A stretch of 64,000 bases of DNA from positions 21,277,425 to 21,341,424 of the forward strand of contig CM075771.1 of assembly GCA_037974665.1 (NCBI GenBank). The letters run 5' to 3'. The stretch's first letter is position 1, and each line of letters begins with the position of its first letter. A program made the translations under genes and the position numbers. Source of the stretch: Ehretia macrophylla (Eukaryota > Streptophyta > Magnoliopsida > Boraginales > Ehretiaceae). Positions 33,605 through 45,439 of the stretch are shown here, in pieces. The notes below the pieces were generated by a model, which saw nothing but the letters and a program-made list of their open reading frames with translations, was not told the origin of the DNA and made no database searches.

Positions 33605-36600
33605 ATGAGTACAGCAATGGGGTTCGTTTGTTTTGGGGCGTTTAGTTCATGTAAAGAAGAAAGCCAAACTCAGGCACAAGGTAAGCGCTGAGAGTTTTAA
33701 TTCTGTAAATGTTCAAGACATGCAACTTTCTAAGTTTTGCCTTGGTTTACCGGATCGTGCACACATATACGCAACATGATATTTTTAACTTGGTTCGTTC
33801 CTCAGCGCGCTTCCATGAATTAATTATTCTATTGCTCAAAGAATCATAATTTGGCCCTTTTTTTTCGAGAAAAAACTTAAAGATTTCATCTTTTTTTGGC
33901 TGTTATTATCTTTTTACAGTTTTTCACACTTACATAATGAATGAAAAGACTCTCTAAACTAGTGTAACTATTTTCGTGTTTCTTAAATTTTCTTGATGTA
34001 ATATATTCATTTGATGGCTGCTTGTGAGATTCCATTAAAGTGCCATTAGATGATCCAATTGTTACAGTTTAACTATAAAAGACATGGTAAATTTATTGAT
34101 TTGTAAAAATGGATCTTTCATTCATACTGAGATGCCTAAGTGAATAATGGGGGAGGAAAATGCAGGCTCAGATAGCTGAGCTAAATTCTGTATCGGCTTG
34201 CTCGAATTAGGGATAGACATGACTTAATTAGTTTACTAAACGGGGATTAAAATCACCCGAAAAATCAAAAAGGGATTAGTGCTGTAGCTAAATTTGATTT
34301 ATGACGTTCCATATTTTGTATGTAATTTAATAGTGGTATGCTTCTTCATTCAAGTGGCTGAGATATTCAGCTTCACTGAAAGTTAACCTATCAACTTGAA
34401 ACAAATAATGAATAAGTTTAAATTTCAGTGTGTATACACGACAGTGCATATTTGTTTTGTGGTTATCATTATCACTTATTAGAATGTGGTAGTTTTTATA
34501 GCTACTTGTTAGCAGTGAAATTTATCTCCCTGGATCTTTACATTCTAAAGGCTACTTGTTTGCTTTTTGCATCGATAGAGATTGCAACCAACAACGTAAG
34601 ACTGTTTTCCTATAATTCATTGAGGTCAGCGACAGGGCATTTCCATCCATCAAACAAGATAGGAGGAGGTGGCTATGGAGTAGTCCATAGGGTAAGATTC
34701 ATGTCAGTTAGTTCTATTGGTAAAGAATTCAGCAATATCACATTGCTATGTGAGAATGATAGACAGTAGAAAGGAGAAGCTCAGATGGTATGGTACCATT
34801 CGTAGCACTAGTTTCTCCTTTGAATTGTATCTTTTTATTTATATCTTGGCACCTCTGAAGCTTCACTCTATTATTGCAGGGGGTGTTGAGGGATGGAACT
34901 CGCATCGCAATCAAGTCACTTTCTGCTGAATCTAAGCAAGGGACTACCCAATTCTTGACTGAGATTAATATGATATCAAATATCAGGCACCCAAACCTTG
35001 TTAAGCTAGTTGGTTGTTGTGTTGAGGGCAATAATCGAATATTGGTATATGAATATTTGGAGAATAACAGTCTTGCCAGTGCTCTACTTGGTAATTATTA
35101 GAATGTTTGGTTCTTTCAATGACTTGACAGTACATGCCTCAATCATCGTTGTCGTTTGCAGAGGCCCCAGAAACAGATTTGTGTCACCTATCAACAACTC
35201 TTGTTTTTTGTTTTGTTGGGGGTGGGGATGATTAGTTGGGGCTTAAGGGATGTCTGTTCCATTAGAGATCTGATAATCTCTCAAAACTTTTAGTTCCTTA
35301 TCCTCAATTAGTTGCAAATTATGTCTTGAGATTATGCATTATCGCATCTGATGAGAGGTGATTTCACATTAACTTGTATGGAACTATGAATCTACTAATG
35401 GAGTCAGAGGGATGATGTCACTCTCCTCAGATAGTAATATGTAGATTTAATTCCTTCAAATCAATGTTTAATTCTTTGTCTATCTTAGTTATTAAGCATA
35501 TGAATCTCTACTTTCAGACTAACTAGCATGTATTTCAGGTTCAAAAGGCAAACGTATCAAATTTGATTGGTTCAAAAGGGCTGCCATGTGTATGGGTACA
35601 GCTTCTGGTCTTGCATTTCTTCATGAGGAAGCTGAACCAAGTATAGTGCATCGAGATGTAAAGGCAAGTAATGTCCTTCTTGATGAAAACCTTCAGCCAA
35701 AAATCGGAGACTTTGGACTGGCAAAACTTTTCCCTGATAATGTCACTCATCTCAGTACTCGAGTTGCTGGAACAGTGTATGTAGACCTCTTTTATTTCCC
35801 TTTTGGCATCAAAGCGTTCCTAATAAACTTGGTTGAAAGAAATAGTCATATTTGCTGATAGATGACATTGTAATAGAATTGCATCCAGGTTGGCCTCCCA
35901 TGAACTAGCTTTTGAGATTCTAACAGTTACAATAGACCTTCATATTTTCAAAATCAGATGATTTATTCTGTGCTTTAACTATTTTTTCACCATGTGCAAA
36001 TTTAGAAGCTTGTAAACAATGATGTGCCGTTCCATTCAAATCTGTTTCTTCTCACTCTCTGTAGATTCTTACCTGTTTATGCAGGGGATACCTGGCTCCT
36101 GAGTATGCGTTGTTTGGACAACTTACAAAGAAGGTGGACGTATATAGTTTTGGGGTGCTTGTGCTAGAAATTATAAGTGGCCGAAGTAGTAGTAAGGCAG
36201 CATTTGGAGAGGACCTACTAGTTCTGCTGGAGTGGGTATGCGTGACTTTTCCGTTTCCTATATATATTTTGCCCATTATTAAATGTTTTATTTAACCATA
36301 TCCTCTCAGTTTCTTGGCTGGAACTGGGTTTGATTATACAGGAAATTGTTTGATAATAACTGATACTGTATTCAGGAGTTGATTTAAGATATTTTATTAG
36401 TGGAAGCTCAGTGATTTTAAAAATAAAAAGTATTAAGAATTTTAAGGTATATAGAGCATTTTATGGAGTCAATAAAAAGTATCAAGAATTTTAGTTTTCC
36501 CCCTTTATCTGGAATTTGATCGCTGTCATGTTGTAGACATGGAAGCTAAAAGAAGAAGGCAGGCTCCTAGAAATTGTTGATCCAGACCTGACAGAATTTC

Positions 36601-36896
36601 CTGAAGACGAGGTGCTGCGCTTCATTAATGTTGCTCTCTTTTGTACCCAAGCTGCTGCTCAACGAAGGCCAGGTATGAGAGAGGTGCTCGAGATGCTTTC
36701 TAGAGATGTTCACCTAAATGAGAAGCTATTAACGGAGCCAGGGGTGTATAGGTCGCATAACTTGCGAAGATCAGGTGTTGGTAGTTTGCAGACATCATCT
36801 TCTCAAGCAAACAGGGGAAAGCAAGCTGTAAATCCTTTCACAGCATCAATGCAATCAGATAGTCCTCATAGTGTTTCAGAAATGATCCCAAGATGA
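33605..36896 (+). CDS. Receptor-like cytoplasmic Ser/Thr kinase (CRPK1-like)
   Basis: Six coding exons: 33605-33680, 34579-34691, 34880-35090, 35539-35776, 36085-36235 and 36537-36896, giving 382 aa with phases that close exactly. The kinase domain is complete: glycine loop GGGGYG (55-59), catalytic Lys75 (IAIKSL), HRD with Asp173 followed by VKASN, DFG at 191-193, GYLAPEY and the C-lobe RRPGMREVL. There is no signal peptide or membrane segment, so it is cytoplasmic. Closest relatives from memory are the cold-responsive kinase CRPK1 type, which phosphorylates 14-3-3 proteins. The start is uncertain: Met5 would expose [11 protein letters not shown], a possible myristoylation/acylation site. 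The frame is also open upstream to the acceptor at 33585. A Ser-rich tail follows the kinase domain. It converges on the clathrin light chain gene. Confidence 0.88.
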
Positions 36897-37020
36897 TATT
36901 TAAGCTCTGAAATTCCTGTACATTTCTCAAATGCTCCATTCTTATAAAGGTAGGAAATTAACAATCACTTTTCTCATTATGAGTTATCTCTTTTTTACAT
37001 AAGCTCCAATAGCTGCAACT

Positions 37021-39184
37021 TCACTTTGCGCCACTAGATGATGCCTCAGATGCTGCTTTAGCTGCAGACTTGGCAGGAACATTAGCAGCAGGAGGCATCA
37101 TTCCAGTTTTAGCATCTCTTCCAGCCTCTGTTGAAGGAGGTGATGGAGGTTTCATGTGCGGAGGTGGGTTGTGCTTGAGCTTCACAAGTATCTGACGCAT
37201 CCTTGAGAGCTCAGTTGGCTTCCCAGGCTTGGGGCCTTGCAGCACGACAATGGAGGGCTTCTTCTCCTGATCCTTCTTCCCCGTCTTTTCTATAGTTGGA
37301 ACTTCCTTCGGGATGAGTTCTGCAATTGCCTTCCAGTAATTGTTACTAGCTTCAGCATGGAACTTCTCTTGGCTTGCCAAGAATAACTGCAAGTCACAGT
37401 TTGAAAATCAGACAAGTCTTCAGTATGAGCAAAAAGCTTCAGTTCAGAAAGAAAACTTTTTGTGTTCAAAGTCTGAACTCTAACCTTCTCCTTCTCCCTG
37501 TTGGCAGCCCTGTTATTCTCACACCTCAGCTTCCATTTCCTACAGTACTCCGCTTTGTATTCGTCAGCTTCCTCAATAATTTCTAACAGCATATCCTTCT
37601 CCCTTTTTTCCTTCTCCTCTAACCGAATCGCATTCTGTCTGCATACTCGAGCAGAAAAATTATACACAGATTTTCCAATAAATAACTAATGATCTATGAG
37701 CTTAAAAGCTAGGAATTATCCTATCTTCCAGATTGAATTTCCGGATGTGAGGCCTGATAACCTGGGGTAGGAGTGGCAAGAGTTGCATAAGTGTATCATA
37801 TTTAGAAGGGAGCCTTGACACAATGCTAACTATTGTCACTATGAATTTTGGATTCGAGTTGTGAAATTAATCTCTTATAAAAGTGAAAGTGCAAAGTAAG
37901 GTTACACGAGGCTGCACTTTTCTAAAGGTAGATCATATTTAAAATCACTCTCAAGTTTTTGCCACAAACTTAAATCACTATAGTTGTCAGTATCGATTTC
38001 TATACATTACTCTTCATTAGTGATTGTGAGGCCACAATTCTTTATTGGATGGGACACCAAAGGCAGAGCCCTCTTTCTTATACGTCAGGAGTCCATCAAT
38101 GAGAAGGGGCTGAGAAAGGTTGAATCCAATTCCTACAATGATGAATATGAGTGCAATTGAAACTCTTAGGGAGTTACATATTTGTGTATCGATAAAATCA
38201 TTCACTATTTTTTAAAACTCGATCTTTCTATCAGGTGAACCATATAACGAAGAGAAACCATGAACTAAAATAAAAGAGCTTGCCCCGTAAATATTTCATA
38301 ATAGTCTCATTAGACAATACATCTTTTTTGGTATATCCATAAAATAGGTAGGAGCATAAACTAAAAAATTGAAATGTCACGGACAAATTGTTTCAGCTGT
38401 CTCTTTAAAAAAAATACAAGTCAAGCTGCATACAATAACTCGAGTCCAAACAATTCTCAAATGGATAGCAAGAGCTTCATATACCAGCCCTTTATTCTTC
38501 GTAAACATGCATGTGATCTAATGATTATCAAACCTGAATCCACAATCCTTAGGCGTAGAATTGCAAGCAAACATACACACAAATTTGCGTGCTCTTGTTT
38601 TGCTAGCCAAGAGATTAACAAACTAGTTTAATCAAAGGATCATCAACTTAAATAACACAATCAGAGTACTATACGACATAGTTTATATCCTCATTCGTTA
38701 TATCCACTTCTGTACCTGCACACACATGCATGTATATATAGATATGCGTACAAGATTTTATATGTACACCTACACCTACATATTATTTTAATTGTACTAC
38801 CATATAAATGTGTATGTATATATATGTATGTGAGTGAGTGTAGGTGGTAACTGACCGACGCCATTCTCTGAGAGCAAAGCCTTCATCAGGCTGCATGATT
38901 TCCAGCGGAGGCAGAATTGGACCGTTACCACTCCTCTCCGGCGAGAATCCAGCGCCTGAAGAGTACACAAGCGGCGGATGCGAGCTGAACACGTCATCTC
39001 CCGCGACGTACGTCGAGTCATGATCAGCAACTTCTTTCACTGACTCGCCGTCGTCGTCTTCAGCATAGCTGGAGAAAGATTCGAGCCATTGAGAGTCGAA
39101 GCGCTGAGATGAAAATCTGCCTCCTCCGCCGCCGTCGCCGTCCCCGTTCCGCATCATTGAGCCGCCGATAAACGCTGATGACAT
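37021..39184 (-). CDS. CLC: Clathrin light chain
   Basis: Three exons on the minus strand: 39184-38856, 37638-37485 and 37386-37021, giving 282 aa, within the range of plant clathrin light chains. Light chains bind the clathrin heavy chain on coated vesicles at the plasma membrane and trans-Golgi network and regulate coat assembly. The N terminus is acidic and glycine-rich. The conserved helical heavy-chain-binding part (about 105-190) includes [53 protein letters not shown] and [14 protein letters not shown]. The C terminus has [20 protein letters not shown] and an Ala/Ser-rich end. The intron 1 donor (minus-strand GTCAGT at 38855) and its acceptor at 37639 preserve the frame. A possible TATA box (minus-strand ATAAATAA) lies near 39300-39310. 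Confidence 0.95.
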
Positions 39185-41137
39185 GGCTCTTCGAAGAGAA
39201 CCTTTACTGTTGCTTTCCTGAGTCTCTTCGTTTTCTCCTAAGAAATCGATTGCTGTAGGCTTTCGAGCAATGATTACATGCTTTATGATGCATCTTTCTT
39301 ATTTATCCAACGTGAAGTCAAAAGTTGACCAATTTGTGCTTAACCAATGGATATGTGACACGTAGGATACGTGTACTTGATTATTGTGGGCTTCGAACAG
39401 CGCCACTATTTTGCTAGCCAAGTTGGAATATTCGTCACATGCATGACGCGTGAGTCTGGTATTTTTCTAATTTTTATGCGAGCACTAAGGGCACTCTTAA
39501 GCTGTGAACGTACTTGACCCAAGAAAAAAAAACAAAAAAGCTGTGAACGTTAGGTTGTTTGGTTATATGCCGCTGCCTTGAGATAGTTGACCTTGAATTT
39601 TCTTTTATTATTATTATAATATTATAAAAATATTTAATTATACTCAATCATCTATGAAATAAGATTAAAATGATTTGAACAATTTTATTAAATTTTTTTT
39701 ATAACATTATATAATAAGAAATTATTCAAATTCGTTGATATCGAGCCAAGGCAAGTGTCAATGTCATTCTTGGCTCCACTACTTAGGGTTTCTTCACAAC
39801 TTAGCCCAATTCATAATCGGACAAATTAAGTGAGTAAACTCAAATGTATATTTTAGATATTCACAACAAAGCATGCATTTCTAATTCAATGTATCTAGTC
39901 CATTCCCCTCTAAATTAGGTGAGAGATTCGAAATGTAAAACATTGGCAAAGTAAAGGTGTTTGCTCTGTTTATGGAAAAGAGTATAATATATCTACTGGC
40001 TCCTACAAATTATCTACTTCAACACTTATCCTTTTCCCAATCTCAATCTCTTAAAAAATTCTGACAAAAAAAAAATCACTTAAAATTGAATAAGAAAAAA
40101 GTTAAAGGTCAAAATGTTTCACACCCCTAGACTTTCAGTATATGATACTTAAACCTCACACTTTTTAAAATATGAGAGTCTAAATACTTTGTTAATTTTT
40201 TTTTAATTAAAAATGAGGGTAAATTTGTAAATTAAAAAATGAAGGTAGAATGGTAAATCATAGAATGATAATAAAACAAAAAAAAAAAAAAAAAAAAGAG
40301 ATCAATATCAGTAATCTTAACTAAGATCCGTCCGCTTTTAATGAAAATAGACAAACACCCAAACGTTTAAGAAATATGAGGAATAAACCCCTTTCTATTA
40401 ATGGTCAGACTTTTTTTCTATTAGAAGTAAGGGCAAAAATGTTTTGTCAGTGTTAGAATTACCCCCAAAAAAATTAATGACATAACTACATACGTATATA
40501 CAAGCTCTATTTTTTGAGCTCCCCTCTTCTAAATGAAAACAATTAAATTTAGATTTCGAAAGAAGAGGAATGTCTAGAATTGCACTAGATAAGTGATTTT
40601 TTTTTTTTTTGTCACACAAATATGTGAAATTTACTAGTACATTTTTATATGATATTTCACGCCATTCATTAATATTTTTAGGACGTAGAAAAGGTGGCAA
40701 AGGACATAAAACATTTCTCAAATTTACTAAAAAATCAGAGGACCTTGATATTTATTTAATTATCAATTGATTTCTTTTGGACAATTTTTACATAAGGAAA
40801 TCAAAATCATGTTTGACATTTAGAAGAATGGATACATATTACGACCTTGAGCCGAAGAATTCCAGAATGTTGATTGTAGACTGCCAATATACTATAATAA
40901 CTTTATTTTGATTGTGACAAATAGTAAGTAGGAGTGAAAATATACCATAAATAGAGAGTCGTCCACAAAAAGAGCATATAGCTTATACCGCAACACTTTG
41001 ATGCTTTGGTGTTAATGCAGCCTATTTATATCCTACACTAAAACTCTCTTGGAAGTTTAAATACCTCTTCCCCTCCAAATTTTACCAGTCTGAAGATCTC
41101 AAATTATTACGCTCAAAGCCATTCATATTCACTCTGT
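39185..41137. other. Intergenic DNA, promoter side of the clathrin light chain gene
   Basis: The first 200-300 bp should contain the clathrin light chain promoter (read on the minus strand). TGACACGTAGG and GATACGTG near 39356-39374 contain ACGTR cores. Beyond that the DNA is AT-rich, with a poly-A run at about 40280-40299 and no gene. Confidence 0.4.
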
Positions 41138-41825
41138 ATTTTTATTTTTATTTTTTGCTAATTTAACAAGTATTTTATTAAACAGAAACAAACTCAAACA
41201 AAAGGGACAAGATACCTATTTATACTAGATGGGCACTGTCAAGGTTCCATGCTCTACAAATATGAAGATTAATAAAAAATCTCGTATATTTCCTATAAAA
41301 TTTAATTTTGTGTCTAATTACATAGCCAATCCTCTGCATAATAACATCCTCGGAGTCTCTGACCTGATTATGAACTCTTATGTTTCTCTCCCCCCATATG
41401 TGGTAAATAGCAACTGAGATAAATAACTTAATAATTTGGGATTGAAGTGAATACGAGGATGCAAAGGTGATCATCCAGTCTAGAACCTCATCCCAACAAT
41501 AAAATGAGGGAATAATTGAAGTGTTGTCCAAACCTGCAAGCCAAATTCTTTTGGAGAATGAGTATTCAAAAAATAAATGGTCTCTCGACTCTAAAATCAA
41601 ACCACAAAGGCTACATTTAGCATCAAGCTGCATACCCTACGACAAAAGCCTAAGCTTAGTAGGAAACCCATTAAGCACTGCACTCCAAACAACAAAGCAA
41701 TGAGAAGTAACTTTATTTTTAAACCAAATAACATGGTGTCAAAGGACATCAGGGTATCTAATACCAATCATAAGTTAGAGCTACTTGTTAAAGCCATTTG
41801 CCCCCAATCAACTTACCTTGATTCA
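41138..41825 (-). pseudogene. LINE 3' fragment (zinc-binding RVT region)
   Basis: The minus strand reads VTSHCFVVWSAVLNGFPTKL, a stop, then MQLDAKCSLCGLILESRDHLFFEY. This is the conserved zinc-binding region after LINE reverse transcriptases (C-x2-C...H-L-F). The open part spans 41633-41220. An A-rich 3' tail (minus strand) lies at 41156-41138. No RNase H domain follows, unlike the other LINEs here, so it is either another family or internally deleted. Stops upstream show decay. Confidence 0.75.
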
Positions 41826-42147
41826 ATTAGATTTTAGTTTATTAGAAATTAAGATAATTAGGCATGCATTCTAAGGGTATTTCCAATAGAGTGAGTAAAA
41901 TGCAATAATTGTCCTTTTTAGAGACTTTGATAATAAAATTTCAACACCAATGGTTGAAATAGAGACCCAAAACATGGTTTTGAAACAAAATTTAGAGACT
42001 TTGTGTAAAAATAGAGCCTTGGCTACATTTTTTTCAACAAATATAGAGACCCAAAATAGAGACCAAGGAAGAAGACAAACGGGTCTCCATTTTTGGGTTG
42101 GACCAAGGCGTCAAATCGTCTGTGACGATCTGACAAAAAAAAAAATT

Positions 42148-42390
42148 GCAACGGACATATGACCGTTGCAACAAAGAAAAAAACACAAAAAATTCAATCC
42201 AATGGTTAAATCTGAACGTTGCAACCAAAATGAAAAAAAAAAAGCTTGCAACGTTCAGATCTGAACGTTGCAACAGAAAAAAAAAATTGAAAAAAGCCTG
42301 CAACGTTCAGATCTGAACGTTGCAACCAAAAATTCAAAGAAAAAACAACCTTCGAAAAATTGCAGATGAACGTTGCAATAGTAAAAAAAT
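42148..42390. repeat. Cluster of GTTGCAAC-bearing palindromes
   Basis: Two perfect palindromes centred on AGATCT lie at 42246-42273 (28 bp) and 42299-42324 (26 bp), with arms reading TTGCAACGTTC. A near-perfect palindrome centred on CATATG lies at 42150-42171. Single arms (CTGAACGTTGCAAC or GAACGTTGCAA) recur near 42211 and 42367. The pieces are joined by A-rich spacers. Confidence 0.8.
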
Positions 42391-42544
42391 TGTAGCTTTT
42401 ATATATACAACCAACAAAAGTAGCAGATCCAACATAAAAAATAAAAAAAATAAAAATCCAATGTAAGAAATAATACAAAAGATATACACAAAAAAAATTA
42501 TTTTCCAAAAAAAAAAAAAAAGCAAAAGGTATCCAGCATCTCAA

Positions 42545-42840
42545 CACATCCAACCTTTTGTCACGTGGCACATGGGGAAGAGGGCGGAGGAGGGGGTATC
42601 GCGATGGCAGGGGATGGGTAGGGGTAGGGGGTCACAGGTGTGATAGAAAGGGAAGGAAGGGGATGGAGAGAGGGTGGCGTTGGGTGGGGGAAGGGGGTCA
42701 GGGTGGTACTGGAAAGAGAATGGAAGGGAAGGGGTGGCATTGTGTGTTGGAAGGGGTGGCGGTGGCGGCGGTAGGGTGACGGGAAAGAGAAGGGAAAAGA
42801 TAAGATTTTTATTTTTTTATTTTTTATACAACAAAAAGGG
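42545..42840. repeat. G-rich low-complexity block
   Basis: About 250 bp dominated by GGGG, GGGA and GGGTGG runs on the plus strand, in an otherwise AT-rich region. Gly/Arg-rich and Pro-rich open frames on the two strands are translations of this composition. A C-rich counterpart is at 44335-44545. Many G-tracts could form quadruplexes. Confidence 0.7.
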
Positions 42841-42879
42841 GGTGGGGGTTTATATAGGTTGTAATTTTTTTTATTCATT

Positions 42880-43290
42880 AATTATTTTTTTTATTCATAA
42901 TATGTCACCTAATTTTATTTATTTATTAATTATTATTCTTATATTCATAATATGTTACTTATATTTTTATTTATTAATTGTTTTTTATATTCATAATTTG
43001 TCACCTAATTTTTTTTATTCATTAATTTTTTTATATTCATAATATGTCACCTATTTTTTTTTATTCATTAATTATTATTTTTATATATTTATAATATGTC
43101 ACCTAATTTTTTTTATTAATTATTTTTTTTTATATTCATAATATGTCACCTTTTTTTTTATATTCATAATATGTTACCTAATTTTTTTTATTCATTAATT
43201 ATTTTTTTATATTCATAATATGTCACCATTTTTTTTTATATTCATAATATGTTACCTAATTTTTTTTATTCATTAATTATTTTTTAATTA
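42880..43290. repeat. AT-rich minisatellite with ATTCATAATATGTCACC unit
   Basis: ATTCATAATATGTCACC (or TTACC) recurs about nine times, separated by poly-T and TTATTCATTAATTATT segments. The period is about 55 bp, with some shorter units of about 30 bp. It lies within the Harbinger-like block. Confidence 0.8.
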
Positions 43291-44334
43291 ATACTTACTT
43301 TAATTATTCATAAAATTAAATTTCTCTATTTTAGTTAATACTTACTTTAATTTTGTAATTAAAAATAACGAGTAATTAAATTAGTATGCAAAATTAAATT
43401 AAACATAATATAGAGACTCAACTTAGTTAAAACTCTCATTGGAGTTAATTTTTTTTAAAGACTCAAAAAAACACATGGAGCTTAAGATTATCTTCAATAG
43501 AGTCTCTATAATGAGTCTCTATTCATCATTTTAGAGACCTATATAGAGACTAAGATCAATTTTAGAGACCCACTTAGAGACCAAGGCAAAAAAAATTGTT
43601 TTAAAGACCCATATAGATAAAAATAAAAAAAAATAAAAAATAAAATATCCCCAGTGACGGTCTCTATAAAATCGAGTCTCTATATTGTGTTAATTTTAAT
43701 TTTACATAATAATTTCACACATATTATTTTTTTTTGTGTGTTACTTTTTTTTAATTAATTGTTATTTAGATTATTTAAACTTCTTTAACGAATATTTCAA
43801 CAAAAAAATAAATAAATTACGACGAACATAACATTTTAAAAATTAGGATTACGCTTAATTACATAATTGAATTAAAAAAACTAATTACAAATCTCTAATT
43901 AAAAAAATTCATACGTAATTTTTTTTTAAATTTATCCATTAATTAATTTTTTTCTCGTGTGTTACATTTATATTTGTTTTTTCTTCTTTATTCTATTCAA
44001 TTAATTAATAAAATAACCTAAACTAAAAATAAAGTAAAAAAGTTTATTTTTTCAACAAGCAGCAATATCGGTTAAAAAAAAAAGCAACAATAAAAAAGTT
44101 TACCAAACTATAAAAACTAAACTAAAAAAATAAAATAAAAAATAAAATACAAAACCATAATTAAAAAAAAGTATAATTAAAAAACCCTAAATACAAAATC
44201 TTAATTAAAAAATCTAATTAAAAAAAATTAATTACAAAAAAACCTTTAAAAAACCAAAATAAAATAAAAAAAAAAAATAAATAAAAAAAAATTAATAAAC
44301 CTAACTATAAAACCCCATTTCCCATCATTGATGT

Positions 44335-44545
44335 TGCGCCCCCCCCGTCCTTTCCCTATCCCTTTCCATTTCCCTTTCTCTTTCCCTTTTCTCGCTGCAC
44401 ACCACCACCCCCTCCTCTTTCCTTTTCCCCGCTGCACACCATCACCCATCCCTCCTCCTCTTTCCCTTTCCCCGCTGCACACACCCCCCCTACCAACCTC
44501 TACCCCCTTTCCCTTTCTCTTTCCCTTCCCCGCTGCACACTGTCA
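44335..44545. repeat. C-rich low-complexity block with CGCTGCACAC units
   Basis: CCCTTTCCC-type runs are punctuated by four copies of a CGCTGCACAC-containing sequence (near 44393, 44430, 44474 and 44530). It is a rough inverse of the G-rich block at 42545-42840. No coding function is credible. Confidence 0.65.
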
Positions 44546-45041
44546 CTGCTGTTTATTTTTTTTATTTTTGGTCAGATCTAGCATTTAGCAATTTTTTTGT
44601 GTTTACCTTTTTGGTCAGATCTGCTCTTCTCCACTGCCCCCACCACCGGCGAAACCACCACCACATGGTTTTTTTTTTTTTTTTTTGTGTTTACCTTTTT
44701 TTTTTGTTTCTTTTTGTTGAAAAAAATATTTTTTTTTTTAATTTTTTTGCTTTTTGTTAAATTTTTTTATCGCTGTTTGTGCTCGTTTTTTTTTTTTTTT
44801 GTTCAGATCTGACATTTGTATTTTTTGGAGACTCATTTTTGTCTTCTTGTATAGTTTTCATTTTATTCAACAAATTTGTTCAAAAAAATAGAGACTAGGT
44901 GCTATTTTGGATACTCAAAACTTGAGTGATGTCATTATTTTACCAAAAACTATCAAATAGTATTTTAGAGACCCCCATTGGTGATGAATTTTGATCAATG
45001 GAGTCTCTAAAACAGACTCTATTGAGGATGCCCTAAGTAGG

Positions 45042-45100
45042 GGCTCTAAATTACTCAGGGTCTCTATATTTAGAGATAAAGACCCTGAATTTAGAGCCTT
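45042..45100. repeat. Short hairpin of TAGAGACC arms
   Basis: GGCTCTAAATT...CAGGGTCTCTA is followed by a short loop and TAGAGATAAAGACCCTG-ATTTAGAGCC, an imperfect hairpin with about 26-bp arms. It is the right-hand remnant of the outer Harbinger-like element. Confidence 0.6.
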
Positions 45101-45117
45101 TACTAGAGATACCCTAA

Positions 45118-45439
45118 ATCGAATTCATTGCCTTTATTTTTTTGCTCTTGTTTGCAAATCATATTAAGCACTGGTATTATACCTTCGTTCATTTAATTAC
45201 AAGACTTACTATTATATTGATAAAAAATATGCATAATAAAGGAGAAATTTGTTGATTTATTTTTTAAATTCAAAGATGTTTTAACTAATTTTACATTACT
45301 TTCAAAAAAATATTACGTACTCCGAGAATTTTTTATTTTTCTCCTAATTTATTAATTCCTAAAAATATCTTAACGAATATGTAGTTTTTCTTTAAAAATG
45401 TGATATTCAATCTTAGACATCATTTCGATAAGCTCAACA
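45118..45439. other. AT-rich spacer
   Basis: About 320 bp between the Harbinger-like block and the second LINE. No coding frame or repeat boundary is clear. Confidence 0.4.

Larger units (their letters stand above)
41875..45114. mobile_element. Nested Harbinger-like non-autonomous elements
   Basis: The left end reads TAA|GGGTATTTCCAATAGAGT at 41872/41875. Two right ends carry the inverse: ATTGAGGATGCCC|TAA at 45033/45034 and AGTAAAGG-type ATACCC|TAA at 45114/45115. A second left end, TAA|GATTATCTTCAATAGAGTCT, is at 43483/43486. It pairs best with the 45033 end (12 identical bases, TCAATAGAGTCT), so a 1.55-kb element (43486-45033) seems to sit inside a larger one (41875-45114). A 3-bp TAA duplication and GGGCATC-TCAATAGAG ends fit PIF/Harbinger-type elements. 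TAGAGAC motifs recur throughout. No transposase is seen. Exact nesting is inference. Confidence 0.5.

Noticed and set aside
37374..38631. Plus-strand reading frames at 37374-37689 and 38374-38631
   Set aside because: They lie on the antisense of clathrin light chain exons or in its first intron and show no domain.
42558..42878. Gly/Arg-rich plus-strand and Pro-rich minus-strand reading frames
   Set aside because: Both are produced by a G-rich low-complexity block inside a mobile element.
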